Assembly: GCA_902544065.1 (NCBI GenBank)
Contig: CACCAS010000001.1
Location: 1 to 64,000 of the forward strand
Reading direction: 5' to 3'
From: an uncultured Pelagibacteraceae bacterium
GTDB taxonomy: Bacteria; Pseudomonadota; Alphaproteobacteria; Pelagibacterales; AG-422-B15
Length of the DNA stretch: 64,000 nt
Shown: piece by piece, positions 1 through 8,886 of the stretch
Layout of the letters: each line of letters begins with the position of its first letter
How positions within the stretch are numbered: position 1 is the stretch's first letter
Notes under the pieces: model-generated
What the model was told of the DNA's origin: nothing
Database searches by the model: none
The model's input: only the letters and a program-made list of their open reading frames with translations
Position numbers and translations under genes: made by a program

Positions 1-561
1 ATTATTCAGAACGCATTTATGAATAATTCATCATCAATTTTAATGTCTAAGGTCCAAGGAAATATTGTAGATTTGCTTATGCCACCACTGAGTAATGTTG
101 AAATTATTTTGGCATTCACACTTGCTGGAGTAACTCGAGGTCTTACCTCAGCTATAGCGTGTGCTTTGGTTATGATGCCATTCATTGAGATTACTGTTTA
201 CAATTTATGGATTATTTTAATCTTTGCTATCCTAGCATCAGCTATAATGTCACTAATTGGGACGATATCTGGTATCTGGGCCGAAAAATGGGACCATCTA
301 GGTACAGTTGGTAATTTTGTGATCATACCTCTTTCCTTTTTATCTGGAACTTTTTATTCAATCACAGTCCTGCCAGATGCAATCCAAAGGGCAAGTCTCA
401 TTAACCCGTTCTTTTATATGATAGATGGCTTTAGGTTTGGATTCTTAGGAGCAAGTGACTCGTCAATTTTTCATGCAATTACTATCTTGATTATAGTTTT
501 GATTTCTCTAATAGTTATTAATTATTTAATTTTAAAAACTGGTTATAAATTAAGAGCTTAG
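1..561 (+). CDS. ABC-2 type transporter permease, 5'-truncated by the window edge
   Basis: This is the C-terminal part of an integral membrane permease of an ABC exporter. The reading frame is open from base 1 with no stop upstream of the first ATG at 19, so the true start lies outside the window; the family is usually about 255 aa and about 187 are present. Several hydrophobic helices alternate with short loops. The stretch LSFLSGTFYSITVLP followed by INPFFYMIDGFRFGFLGASD is typical of YadH/ABC-2 permeases and resembles the matching part of the permease at 59697-60458, so the two look like paralogues. The ATPase partner is presumably upstream, outside the window. argD starts 1 base after the stop, suggesting co-transcription. 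Substrate unknown. Confidence 0.85.
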   Translation: MIQNAFMNNSSSILMSKVQGNIVDLLMPPLSNVEIILAFTLAGVTRGLTSAIACALVMMPFIEITVYNLWIILIFAILASAIMSLIGTISGIWAEKWDHLGTVGNFVIIPLSFLSGTFYSITVLPDAIQRASLINPFFYMIDGFRFGFLGASDSSIFHAITILIIVLISLIVINYLILKTGYKLRA

Positions 562-562
562 A

Positions 563-1732
563 ATGAATAATATATTACCAACATACCCAAGGTCTGATTT
601 AACGTTTACTCACGGCGAGGGTAGTTATTTATATGAAAAATCAGGTAAAAAATACTTGGACTTTGGAACAGGTATAGCAGTAAATTCACTAGGATACTCC
701 CATCCTTATTTAAATCAAAAACTAAAAGAGCAATCAGAAAAACTCTGGCACCTTTCAAATATATACCAAATTCCAGAGCAAGAACTACTAGCGTCACGTT
801 TGTGTAAACTATGTTTTGCAGACTATGCTTTTTTTTGTAATTCAGGAACAGAAGCAGTGGAAGCAAGTATAAAAATTGCTAGAAGATATTTTCATAAAAC
901 CAAAGACTCTAGAATAAAAAAAGAGATTATTAGTTTTAGTGGATCTTTTCATGGAAGGACAATAGGTGCACTGGCAGCTCAAGGACCTGAAAAAATGGAA
1001 ACATTTAATACAGTTGTGAATGATTTTAAGTTCCTTGAGTTTGGTGATCATGAATTATTAAAGGGTTCCATTAATCAAAATACTGCAGCAGTAATTATAG
1101 AACCCATTCAAGGCGAGGGTGGAGTAAGAGAAGTTCCTACATTTTGCTTAGAGGCGATTAGGAAATTGTGCGATGAAAACGAAGTTTTGCTTATATTTGA
1201 TGAAGTGCAATGCGGAATGGGTCGAACAGGCAAAATGTTTGCTTATCAGTGGTCAAATATAGAACCAGACATAATGACTATAGCGAAGGCGATTGGTAAT
1301 GGCTTTCCAATAGGAGCATGTTTAACTTCAAAAAAGGTCGGTGACGTAATGGAGTTTGGGTCACATGGATCTACTTTTGGCGGAAACCCTCTAGCTTGTA
1401 GTGTTGGAAATGCTGTGCTAGATTTGATGACTACTCCTAAATTCTTTAGTCAAGTTATCACAGTTTCTGAAAAATTGTTATTAGGCTTAAATAAAGTTGC
1501 TAATGATTACCCAGATATTATTGAGGGTATAAGAGGCAAGGGTTTTATTCTAGGATTAAAATGTAACATTAATAATGAAGATTTCGTCAAAGAAGCGCGT
1601 AAAAATTTCATTTTAACCGTTAAGGCTTCTGATAATGTTGTAAGGCTTCTTCCCCCAATAAATTTATCTAATTTGGAATGTGAAGAAGGAATAGATAAAA
1701 TTAGATCAACTTGTAAAGAGCTATCCTCATGA
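563..1732 (+). CDS. argD: Acetylornithine/succinyldiaminopimelate aminotransferase
   Basis: A PLP-dependent class III aminotransferase that converts N-acetylglutamate semialdehyde to N-acetylornithine in arginine synthesis; ArgD enzymes often also serve lysine synthesis. At 389 aa it is full length. Visible motifs are FFCNSGTEAVEA (phosphate binding), IIEPIQGEGG, LIFDEVQCGMGRTG with the cofactor Asp, and TIAKAIGNGFPIGA, in which Lys242 is the expected Schiff-base lysine. STFGGNPLAC follows. The last bases overlap the argF start (ATGA), so the two are translationally coupled. The argD-argF pairing strongly supports the arginine assignment over other class III aminotransferases. Cytoplasmic. 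Confidence 0.93.
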   Translation: MNNILPTYPRSDLTFTHGEGSYLYEKSGKKYLDFGTGIAVNSLGYSHPYLNQKLKEQSEKLWHLSNIYQIPEQELLASRLCKLCFADYAFFCNSGTEAVEASIKIARRYFHKTKDSRIKKEIISFSGSFHGRTIGALAAQGPEKMETFNTVVNDFKFLEFGDHELLKGSINQNTAAVIIEPIQGEGGVREVPTFCLEAIRKLCDENEVLLIFDEVQCGMGRTGKMFAYQWSNIEPDIMTIAKAIGNGFPIGACLTSKKVGDVMEFGSHGSTFGGNPLACSVGNAVLDLMTTPKFFSQVITVSEKLLLGLNKVANDYPDIIEGIRGKGFILGLKCNINNEDFVKEARKNFILTVKASDNVVRLLPPINLSNLECEEGIDKIRSTCKELSS

Positions 1733-2637
1733 AAAACTTTATAGATATTAAAGATTTTACGGCTGAAGAGATTAATGCATTGCTAAATTCATCTATAGAA
1801 AATAAAAGTCAAAACTTATGTTCAGAAAAAATATTGTCTGGACAAAACTTAATTTTATTTTTTGAGAAAAATTCTACAAGAACAAGGCTTTCATTTGATC
1901 TCGCAGTTAAACAGCTTGGTGGTTCATCAATAATACTTAATGGCTCAGATATCCATTTGAGCAGTGGAAAGGAAAATCTCTCAGATACTATCAAAACTTT
2001 CAGTCTCTATTCTGATGGGGTTGTTATGAGAGTAAATAACCACCAGACCATATTGGATACTTTAGAAGTTTCAAGTGTACCTATTATAAATGGACTTTCA
2101 AATTTATCTCATCCGTGCCAATGCATGGCGGGTCTAATGACCATCATTGAAGAAAAAGGATCTCTAGAAAATTTAAATATTACTTGGTTTGGTCCTATAA
2201 CTAATGTGGCTCACTCATGGATTGAAGCTCATTCTAAAAATTTAGGATTTAAACTCAGCATTTTTTCACCTGACATATCTAGAGATCTATACTTGTCGAA
2301 AATTAGTAAATATAAAGAAAATGTAAATCTAGAAAGTATTGTTCATAATCGAATTGACGATGAAATTTTATCAACAGCTGACGTAATTATGACAGACACA
2401 TGGCACTCCATGGGCGAAGAAACTGATCAAAATGTTATCAAAGAGCTAGATGATTTTAGAGTAACAAAATCATTAATGGATAAGGCAAAAAAAAATTGTA
2501 TATTTATGCATTGCTTACCAGCAAATAGGGGTCAAGAAGTTGAAGAGACGGTAATTGACGGAGCAAACTCAAGAATTTGGGAAGAGGCATCGAACAGACT
2601 CCATGTTCAAAAACAAATCCTTAGAATATTAATATAG
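1729..2637 (+). CDS. argF: Ornithine carbamoyltransferase
   Basis: Catalyses carbamoyl phosphate + ornithine to citrulline in arginine synthesis. The protein has 302 aa, the usual length. The carbamoyl-phosphate site STRTR is at residues 49-53, HPCQ at 128-131, and the ornithine-site HCLPA at 261-265, all intact. The start codon overlaps the argD stop by four bases, so the gene is expressed as part of an argDF unit. The stop abuts the stop of the convergent trkH gene with no spacer. No argG or argH is seen in the window. Confidence 0.95.
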   Translation: MKNFIDIKDFTAEEINALLNSSIENKSQNLCSEKILSGQNLILFFEKNSTRTRLSFDLAVKQLGGSSIILNGSDIHLSSGKENLSDTIKTFSLYSDGVVMRVNNHQTILDTLEVSSVPIINGLSNLSHPCQCMAGLMTIIEEKGSLENLNITWFGPITNVAHSWIEAHSKNLGFKLSIFSPDISRDLYLSKISKYKENVNLESIVHNRIDDEILSTADVIMTDTWHSMGEETDQNVIKELDDFRVTKSLMDKAKKNCIFMHCLPANRGQEVEETVIDGANSRIWEEASNRLHVQKQILRILI

Positions 2638-4089
2638 TTATTTTTTCCAAAAGGCAGGATGAAGTATTACTAGAACAGTGAGAATCTCAAGTCTTCCTAA
2701 TAACATTGAAAAAATCAATACCCATTTCGCAAATGTGCTAATTTCATAAAAGGAATTTTCAGGACCAATCATTTCGCCAAGTCCAGGACCAACATTCGCA
2801 AGTGATGTTGCAGCAGCCGACAAACTGGTTACAAAATCTAGCTCTGTTGTAGAAAGTAATAATGTAATAACAATAAAACTCAAAATAAATATAAAGAAAA
2901 AACTCATTACCGAAGAAGTTACGTCTTCCTCAATTTTTTTATGATTATAGTGAGGAACAAAAACTCCATGAGGATGAAGCAGTTTTTGAATTTGCATTTT
3001 TAATGTCTGGAACAAGATTTGGAATCTAAATACTTTTATTCCACAAGTTGTTGAACCAGCGCAACCTCCAATAAACATTCCAAAAAATAAAAGATAAATT
3101 GGAAAAGGTCCCCATAAATTATAATTATCAGATGTATAACCAGTGCCAGTAATTATAGAAATAACATTAAATGCTCCATTTCTAATTGATTCTTCAATAT
3201 TTTTTATTTCCATCAACCATAAGTATAATATTACCAACAAGGAGCTAAATAATATTATTCCAAGAAATGTAAGTATCTGCGTGTCTGAAATTATTCTTTT
3301 GAATCCATCCTTGAATGCTTCAAGATAAATTAATATTGGAAGACTACTCAGTACCATAAAAATTATTGCAGTATATTCCAATGACTTACTGTTAAAACTA
3401 GCAAATGAATTATTTTGGGTTGAAAATCCACCAGTTGCAATTGTTGTCATTGAGTGAACTAGAGCATCAAAGAAGCTCATCCCACCTAACCAATATGCAA
3501 CTAAGCAAAATAATGTGAGTGCCAAATAAATTATGATAACAGCAGAGGCTATCTGCGTTGTTCTTGGAAGAATTTTATCTGTTGTATCTGAGTTTTCTGC
3601 TCTGAATACCTGCATTCCTCCAACCCGAAGAACAGGCAAAATACTTACAGCCATTACAATAATTCCTATGCCACCCATCCATTGCAATAAACCTCTCCAT
3701 ATTAACATTCCCTTCGTTAATGACTCGACATCCTGAATAACGCTCGATCCAGTTGTTGTAATTCCTGACATTGACTCAAATATCGAATTTGTAATATTCA
3801 AACCGTTTTCAGCAAAATAAAAAGGGAAAGCAGCAAATATACTAATTGATATCCAGGATAATGATGTAATTAAAAATGCATCTTGCATCAAAATTTTATT
3901 ATTTTCTTCATTGCGAGTAGAAATTAGGAATGTAACACCAAATCCAAATGTTATAATCGCACTAGTAATAAAAGACTTCCAAGTATTATCACCCATTCCA
4001 AGATCAATTATCATTGGGATGAGCATTACGAGACTAAGGGCAATTAAAAGATACCCTAATACATTAAGTATTATCTTAAAATTTATCAT
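2638..4089 (-). CDS. trkH: TrkH family potassium uptake protein
   Basis: Inner-membrane K+ transporter subunit of the Trk/Ktr/HKT superfamily, 483 aa, normal length. The four pore-loop repeats, each with its selectivity glycine, are recognisable: GITTTGSSV, TTIATGGFST, IITGTGYTS and LANVGPGLG. The C-terminal end AKWVLIFSMLLGRLEILTVLV is characteristic of TrkH. The cytoplasmic NAD-binding partner TrkA is not in this window. folE lies 12 bases upstream in the same direction, so the two are probably co-transcribed without functional linkage. Confidence 0.93.
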   Translation of the reverse strand: MINFKIILNVLGYLLIALSLVMLIPMIIDLGMGDNTWKSFITSAIITFGFGVTFLISTRNEENNKILMQDAFLITSLSWISISIFAAFPFYFAENGLNITNSIFESMSGITTTGSSVIQDVESLTKGMLIWRGLLQWMGGIGIIVMAVSILPVLRVGGMQVFRAENSDTTDKILPRTTQIASAVIIIYLALTLFCLVAYWLGGMSFFDALVHSMTTIATGGFSTQNNSFASFNSKSLEYTAIIFMVLSSLPILIYLEAFKDGFKRIISDTQILTFLGIILFSSLLVILYLWLMEIKNIEESIRNGAFNVISIITGTGYTSDNYNLWGPFPIYLLFFGMFIGGCAGSTTCGIKVFRFQILFQTLKMQIQKLLHPHGVFVPHYNHKKIEEDVTSSVMSFFFIFILSFIVITLLLSTTELDFVTSLSAAATSLANVGPGLGEMIGPENSFYEISTFAKWVLIFSMLLGRLEILTVLVILHPAFWKK

Positions 4090-4101
4090 TAAATTAAATT
4101 A

Positions 4102-4707
4102 TTAATTCTTTTTAAGAATAGATCCTTGGTTGATCATGCTATAAAATTCTCTCCTTGTAGAGGAGTCAGTTCTAAATTTGCCTAAAAGCTGACTTGTGAC
4201 CATAGAAATACCTGGTGTGCCAATTCCTCTTGTCGTCATGCATTGGTGCTGCGCTTCAACAACAACCGCAACACCTTTTGGTTTAAGAACATCTTGAATA
4301 CAATTAGCAATTTGAGCAGTTAGCTTTTCCTGAATTTGCATTCTTTTCATATAAATACGTGTAATTCTTGCAAGCTTACTTATTCCGACTACTCTTTTAT
4401 TAGGTAAATATCCTACATGCGCTGAACCGATAAAAGGTGCAATATGGTGTTCACAGTGCGACTCAATCCTGATATCGCGTAGCATAATAATTTCATCATA
4501 ACCCTCAAGTTCGTCAAAAGTTTTTGATAAAACTTCTTTAGGGTCATCATTGTAACCTGAAAACCAATCTTCATAGGCTCTGACAACTCTCTTAGGAGTC
4601 TCTAGTAAGCCCGGTCTTTCTGCATTTTCTCCAACAAATGATAAAAGAGTTTTAACCGCTGCCTCTGCTTCCTGACGAGTAGGCTTTATATTTTTCTTTT
4701 TTTTCAT
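4102..4707 (-). CDS. folE: GTP cyclohydrolase I (type IA)
   Basis: Converts GTP to 7,8-dihydroneopterin triphosphate, the first step of tetrahydrofolate synthesis. The protein has 201 aa. Zinc ligands are present at the expected spacing: Cys85 and His88 in [10 protein letters not shown], and Cys156 in [10 protein letters not shown], a spacing of 71 between the two cysteines as in the E. coli enzyme. The Lys-rich N-terminus (MKKKKNIKP) is non-conserved. It is a zinc-type IA enzyme, not FolE2. It diverges from lysK across a 134-base A+T-rich spacer. No other folate genes are nearby. Confidence 0.95.
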   Translation of the reverse strand: MKKKKNIKPTRQEAEAAVKTLLSFVGENAERPGLLETPKRVVRAYEDWFSGYNDDPKEVLSKTFDELEGYDEIIMLRDIRIESHCEHHIAPFIGSAHVGYLPNKRVVGISKLARITRIYMKRMQIQEKLTAQIANCIQDVLKPKGVAVVVEAQHQCMTTRGIGTPGISMVTSQLLGKFRTDSSTRREFYSMINQGSILKKN

Positions 4708-4841
4708 GATTTTGAAGTCAGATTACTATATGAAAATCTATAAAATATATAGTTTTATTATTTACGAAAAAAACCAATTAATTGTCTTAATAGATAATAA
4801 TATATAAAATTTGTTAATTTTTCAGCGATTTAAAGAATAAT
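4708..4841. promoter_or_regulatory. Divergent promoter region between folE and lysK
   Basis: This is the only spacer between two divergent genes, so promoters for both must lie here. It is very A+T rich and contains a small perfect inverted repeat, CTATA-AAATA-TATAG, at 4738-4752. Candidate -10-like TATAAT/TATATA sequences are numerous, so no single promoter can be assigned by eye. No recognisable riboswitch is visible. Confidence 0.4.
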
Positions 4842-6416
4842 ATGGTAATGTCCAAAAATATGCCTTCAATACGTGAAATTAGCAAAGATGCGAAAGCATG
4901 GCCATTTGTTGAGGCGAAGAAAATAATAAAAAAAGCTCAAATCAATAATAAGCAAAAAATTAGATTACAAACTGGATATGGTCCAAGTGGATTACCTCAC
5001 ATAGGTACATTTGGCGAAGTCGCTAGAACGACAATGATTTTAAATGCGATCAATTCGTTGTCAGATGTTGAAGTGGAACTCATCGCCTTCTCGGATGACA
5101 TGGACGGACTTCGCAAAGTACCTGACAATGTACCTAACCAAAAAATATTAGAAGAAAATCTTCATAAGCCGCTCACGTCAATTCCAGATCCATTTGAGAC
5201 AAGTAAGAGTTTCGGTGACCACAATAATAAAATGTTGCAAGAATTTTTAGATAAATTTGATTTTAAATACACGTTTAAAAGTGCAACCGAACTTTACACC
5301 TCAGGCTATTTTGATGATCAACTAATTAATGTTTTGAATAATTATGACTTGATTAAAAATATTATTCTACCAACATTAGGAGAAGAAAGAAAAAAAACAT
5401 ATAGCCCATTCCTTCCAATTTGCCCAGACTCTGGACATGTTCTAGAGGTTGAAATTGTCTCAATTAATCCTGATAACAATACAATTACATATATAAGTAA
5501 AAATAAAGAAATTGAGCAATCTATTTTAAAAGGAAAATGTAAACTTCAATGGAAAGTTGATTGGGCGATGCGATGGGGTGCTCTTGACATTGATTATGAA
5601 ATGTACGGAAAAGATTTAATACCTACGTTTCAGCTTTCTGCAAAAGTAAGCCAAGCACTTGGTTATCCACCTCCAGAGAACTATTTTTATGAACTGTTTC
5701 TAGATCAAAATGGAGAAAAAATATCGAAGTCTAAAGGCAATGGATTAACTATAGAAGAATGGTTGTCATACGCACCTAAAGAAACATTAAGTTATTTTAT
5801 GTACCAAAACCCAAGACGAGCCAAGAAACTCTTTCATGATATCATTCCAAAGTCATCTGATGAGTTCCTAAGTCATTTAAATAAATTTAATACTCAATCT
5901 GATCATGAGAAAATTGAAAATCCAGTTTGGCACATTATGAATGGTGAAAATTCTATAGGAAATGTAAATGTAACGTATAACCTTATATTAAATCTTGTTG
6001 CTGCGAGTGGAAAAAATGATCCTGAAATTATCTTGGATTTTGTTAAGAAATATGATGAAAATATTACTAGTTCTAATAGTCAATTTATTAATAATTTGAT
6101 TAAAGGGGCAATTAATTTTGAAAGAGACATTACCTCAGAACAAATAAATTATAAAACTCCGTCTAGCGAGGAAAGAAAAATCTTTGAGGATCTTATAAAT
6201 AGATTGCGTAGTCAGGCAGAAAATGTAGATGCTGAAACCATTCAAACTGAGATATATCAAATAGGGAGAGATCATAAATTTGAAAACCTAAGGGATTGGT
6301 TTAAGCTTATTTATCAAGTGCTTTTTGGCAAAGAGGATGGACCTAGATTTGGTACTTTTATAGCGATATATGGAATAGAGCAGACAATTAAGTTGATCGA
6401 AGAAAAGTTAAAGTAA
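4842..6416 (+). CDS. lysK: Lysine--tRNA ligase, class I
   Basis: Charges tRNA-Lys. This is the class I (Rossmann-fold) lysyl-tRNA synthetase found in archaea, spirochaetes and many alphaproteobacteria rather than the class II LysS. It has 524 aa. The HIGH-type motif is PHIGT at residues 52-56 within GYGPSGLPHIGTFGE, and the KMSKS-type loop is KISKS at 293-297. A second in-frame ATG two codons downstream (4848) is an equally plausible start; no clear Shine-Dalgarno distinguishes them. pyrD follows after 8 bases, so lysK probably heads the operon lysK-pyrD-tetR-SDR. Confidence 0.95.
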   Translation: MVMSKNMPSIREISKDAKAWPFVEAKKIIKKAQINNKQKIRLQTGYGPSGLPHIGTFGEVARTTMILNAINSLSDVEVELIAFSDDMDGLRKVPDNVPNQKILEENLHKPLTSIPDPFETSKSFGDHNNKMLQEFLDKFDFKYTFKSATELYTSGYFDDQLINVLNNYDLIKNIILPTLGEERKKTYSPFLPICPDSGHVLEVEIVSINPDNNTITYISKNKEIEQSILKGKCKLQWKVDWAMRWGALDIDYEMYGKDLIPTFQLSAKVSQALGYPPPENYFYELFLDQNGEKISKSKGNGLTIEEWLSYAPKETLSYFMYQNPRRAKKLFHDIIPKSSDEFLSHLNKFNTQSDHEKIENPVWHIMNGENSIGNVNVTYNLILNLVAASGKNDPEIILDFVKKYDENITSSNSQFINNLIKGAINFERDITSEQINYKTPSSEERKIFEDLINRLRSQAENVDAETIQTEIYQIGRDHKFENLRDWFKLIYQVLFGKEDGPRFGTFIAIYGIEQTIKLIEEKLK

Positions 6417-6424
6417 AAATTTAA

Positions 6425-7468
6425 ATGAGAAGGATATTTTTAAATATACTCAAGAACCTTGATCCCGAAGTTGCTCACAACTTAACAATAAATGCACTTA
6501 AATTTCCAAATCCATTTATTGAAAGCAATAATGATTTCTCTATTTTAAGCAATAATATTAAAGGACTCAGGTTTAAGAACCCTATTGGAATGGCTGCAGG
6601 ATTTGATAAAAATGCTGAAGTTATAAATTCATTATTCAATTTAGGATTTGGTTTCACCGAGTGTGGAACTGTTACACCAAGGCCTCAATTTGGAAATGTT
6701 AAACCTAGGGTTTTCCGGTTAGCATCAGATAAAGCTATTATAAATAGACTAGGCTTTAATAATAATGGCATTGAAAAATTTTTAAAGAATATGAGTAAAT
6801 CAAACAAAAATGGAGTCCTTGGGGCAAATATTGGACCCAACAAAGACTCAGAAAACTTCGTTGATGATTATATCAATTTATACACTCAAGTAGTTGATTA
6901 TTCAGATTACGTAACAGTAAATGTCTCTTCACCTAATACCAAGAATTTAAGAGAGATACAAGAGCACGATACATTAAATACACTGCTTAGCGAATTGTCT
7001 CAACTACGAGAAAATATGAAGACACAAAAAAAGATTATTCTAAAAATTGATCCTGATAGCACCAAACAGCATTACAGCATGATACTTAATTTAGTTCAGA
7101 AATATAAAATCGATGGCATAATTGCTACTAATACGACCATTTCTCGTCCTAAAGATTTAATGGACGAGTATAAAGAAGAAGAAGGAGGCATTTCAGGACA
7201 GCCACTTAAAGAATTATCAAATAAAGTGTTAAGTTTCCTCTCAAAAGAATCAAATGGAGAATTGTTTCTTATTGGTGTTGGAGGCATTTCTAATGCACAA
7301 GATGTTTATACTAAAATTAAGTTGGGAGCATCATTAGTTCAATTGTATACAGCACTTACTTTCAATGGACCTCAAATGATAAATAATATTAAAAAGGATT
7401 TATCATTACTTTTGCAAAATGATGGATACAAAAGTATCTCAGATGCAGTAGGGATAATTCATTCATGA
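6425..7468 (+). CDS. pyrD: Dihydroorotate dehydrogenase (quinone), class 2
   Basis: FMN enzyme that oxidises dihydroorotate to orotate in pyrimidine synthesis and passes electrons to the quinone pool at the inner membrane. The 347 aa length and the N-terminal amphipathic segment (RIFLNILKNLDPEVAHNLTINAL) indicate the membrane-associated class 2 form. The core motifs are GLRFKNPIGMAAGFDKNAE, FTECGTVTPRPQFGN, RLGFNNNG, and VNVSSPNTKNLR with the catalytic serine expected for class 2. GVGGISNAQD forms the FMN phosphate site. The stop overlaps the TetR start by four bases. Confidence 0.95.
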   Translation: MRRIFLNILKNLDPEVAHNLTINALKFPNPFIESNNDFSILSNNIKGLRFKNPIGMAAGFDKNAEVINSLFNLGFGFTECGTVTPRPQFGNVKPRVFRLASDKAIINRLGFNNNGIEKFLKNMSKSNKNGVLGANIGPNKDSENFVDDYINLYTQVVDYSDYVTVNVSSPNTKNLREIQEHDTLNTLLSELSQLRENMKTQKKIILKIDPDSTKQHYSMILNLVQKYKIDGIIATNTTISRPKDLMDEYKEEEGGISGQPLKELSNKVLSFLSKESNGELFLIGVGGISNAQDVYTKIKLGASLVQLYTALTFNGPQMINNIKKDLSLLLQNDGYKSISDAVGIIHS

Positions 7469-8079
7469 ACAAAATAATGGATATTCCATTTCATCAAAGA
7501 AAAAGACAAATTAATAAAAAAAATAATCGAGAGTCTATAATATCTTCCTCAAGAAAGATTCTTACAGAAAAAAGTATCGATAATGCAAGTGTTAGAGAAA
7601 TCGTTTCAATCGCTAAACTTGGTTCTGGTACATTTTATAATTACTTTGATGATAAAAACGCAGTTTTTTTAATAATTATTGAAAGGCTAGTAAGTGAATT
7701 CAGCAATTACTTTATGAAAAAAATAAATGAAGCTCAAACTTTCGATCAGACTGTTAAGATAGCGTTTAGTAGTTGGTTTAATTGGATTTTAGATGAAGAA
7801 GAAAATTACTTATTTATAAAAAATAATAGAAAATACATACTAGACTTAAAGTGGCTTTCGGCTCATTCAAAGGAGTATGCGAGATTTAATAATAATTTAT
7901 ATGAATTCGTGATTAATCTCTCAAAAAAAACAAAATTTCCTGAAAACGATATTTCTTTTATGATCACATCTGTCATGGCAGTATGTATAAATCTTGGTGA
8001 TGAAATGTTGACACGCAGTGATGTATCCCCTGATGATGCCTCAAACTTTGCGACCAAACTTTTTTTGAAGGGCTTATAA
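7465..8079 (+). CDS. TetR/AcrR family transcriptional regulator
   Basis: A 204-aa one-component repressor-type protein. The N-terminal helix-turn-helix is visible around residues 25-60 (ASVREIVSIAKLGSGTFYNYF), ending in the YxYF recognition-helix signature typical of TetR proteins. The C-terminal ligand domain is not assignable. Its start overlaps the pyrD stop (ATGA), although an ATG at 7477 is also possible. The SDR gene starts 3 bases after its stop, so the SDR and perhaps the nearby acyl-CoA genes are plausible targets. Several TetR families (FadR/PsrA types) control fatty-acid oxidation, but no ligand or operator can be shown here. Confidence 0.88.
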   Translation: MNKIMDIPFHQRKRQINKKNNRESIISSSRKILTEKSIDNASVREIVSIAKLGSGTFYNYFDDKNAVFLIIIERLVSEFSNYFMKKINEAQTFDQTVKIAFSSWFNWILDEEENYLFIKNNRKYILDLKWLSAHSKEYARFNNNLYEFVINLSKKTKFPENDISFMITSVMAVCINLGDEMLTRSDVSPDDASNFATKLFLKGL

Positions 8080-8082
8080 TTT

Positions 8083-8886
8083 ATGGCAAAAAGTATATTT
8101 ATTACTGGTGCCGCCTCCGGCATTGGAAAGGCAACCGCAATATCATTTGCTGAAAAAGGTTGGAATGTTGGTTTGTTTGATATCAATGAGGAAGGTCTCA
8201 AAGATGTAGCCAATTTAATCGGACATAACAAATGCATGTATCAAAAGCTAGATGTTACCAGTATTCAGGAATGGAAAGAAGCTGAAAAAAGTTTTTCAGA
8301 ATATACATCTGGAACATGCAATATTTTTTTTAATAACGCAGGTATAGCTAATTTTGCTGGAGCTTTTGAAGATGTACCTGTTGATGAAATTCATAAAATT
8401 ATAGATGTCAATTTTAAAGGCGTTGCTAATGGATGTATTTCGATGCTGAGTTTATTAAAGAATACAGAGAATAGCCTGCTGTTAAATACAAGTTCTGTAG
8501 CAGGCCTAGTACCTACACCAGGTATATCAATTTATGGAGCAACTAAGCATGCAGTAAGTTCACTAACTGAGTCTCTTAGGATTGAGTATGAAAGACATGG
8601 CGTAAGAGTTTCTGAAATTAATCCATGGTTCACAGAGACGCCAATACTTGAGGCTAGAAATGTGTCATCTGATATGAAAAGTCAATGGGAAAGAGAATTT
8701 GTAAATGAGCGAACTAAGATATACCCAGTGTCAAAAGTCGTCGACAAAGTATGGTTGGCATATACAAGCAAGAAAATACATCATCCTGTAGGGTTAGAAG
8801 CAAATCTTGCTTCATTTTTCATGCGATTTATCCCTTCTTTTATTAGAAGAATGAGCAAAAAACTTTTTAAAGATACTTTTATTTAA
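8083..8886 (+). CDS. Short-chain dehydrogenase/reductase (classical SDR)
   Basis: NAD(P)-dependent oxidoreductase of 267 aa. The cofactor motif TGAASGIG is at residues 8-15, NNAG at 84-87, and the catalytic Ser138, Tyr151 and Lys155 (YGATK) are all present, so it should be active. An acidic residue after beta-2 (LFDIN) suggests NAD rather than NADP preference. The C-terminal tail (FMRFIPSFIRRMSKKLF) is amphipathic and may associate with the membrane. It sits 3 bases after a TetR gene and is convergent with the next SDR, overlapping it by four bases. Substrate unknown; acyl or hydroxyacyl substrates are suggested by context only. Confidence 0.88.
   Translation: MAKSIFITGAASGIGKATAISFAEKGWNVGLFDINEEGLKDVANLIGHNKCMYQKLDVTSIQEWKEAEKSFSEYTSGTCNIFFNNAGIANFAGAFEDVPVDEIHKIIDVNFKGVANGCISMLSLLKNTENSLLLNTSSVAGLVPTPGISIYGATKHAVSSLTESLRIEYERHGVRVSEINPWFTETPILEARNVSSDMKSQWEREFVNERTKIYPVSKVVDKVWLAYTSKKIHHPVGLEANLASFFMRFIPSFIRRMSKKLFKDTFI

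Noticed and set aside
7863-8237. A 124-codon minus-strand open frame
   Set aside because: It lies wholly opposite the TetR and SDR genes, which carry clear family motifs; it is a shadow frame.
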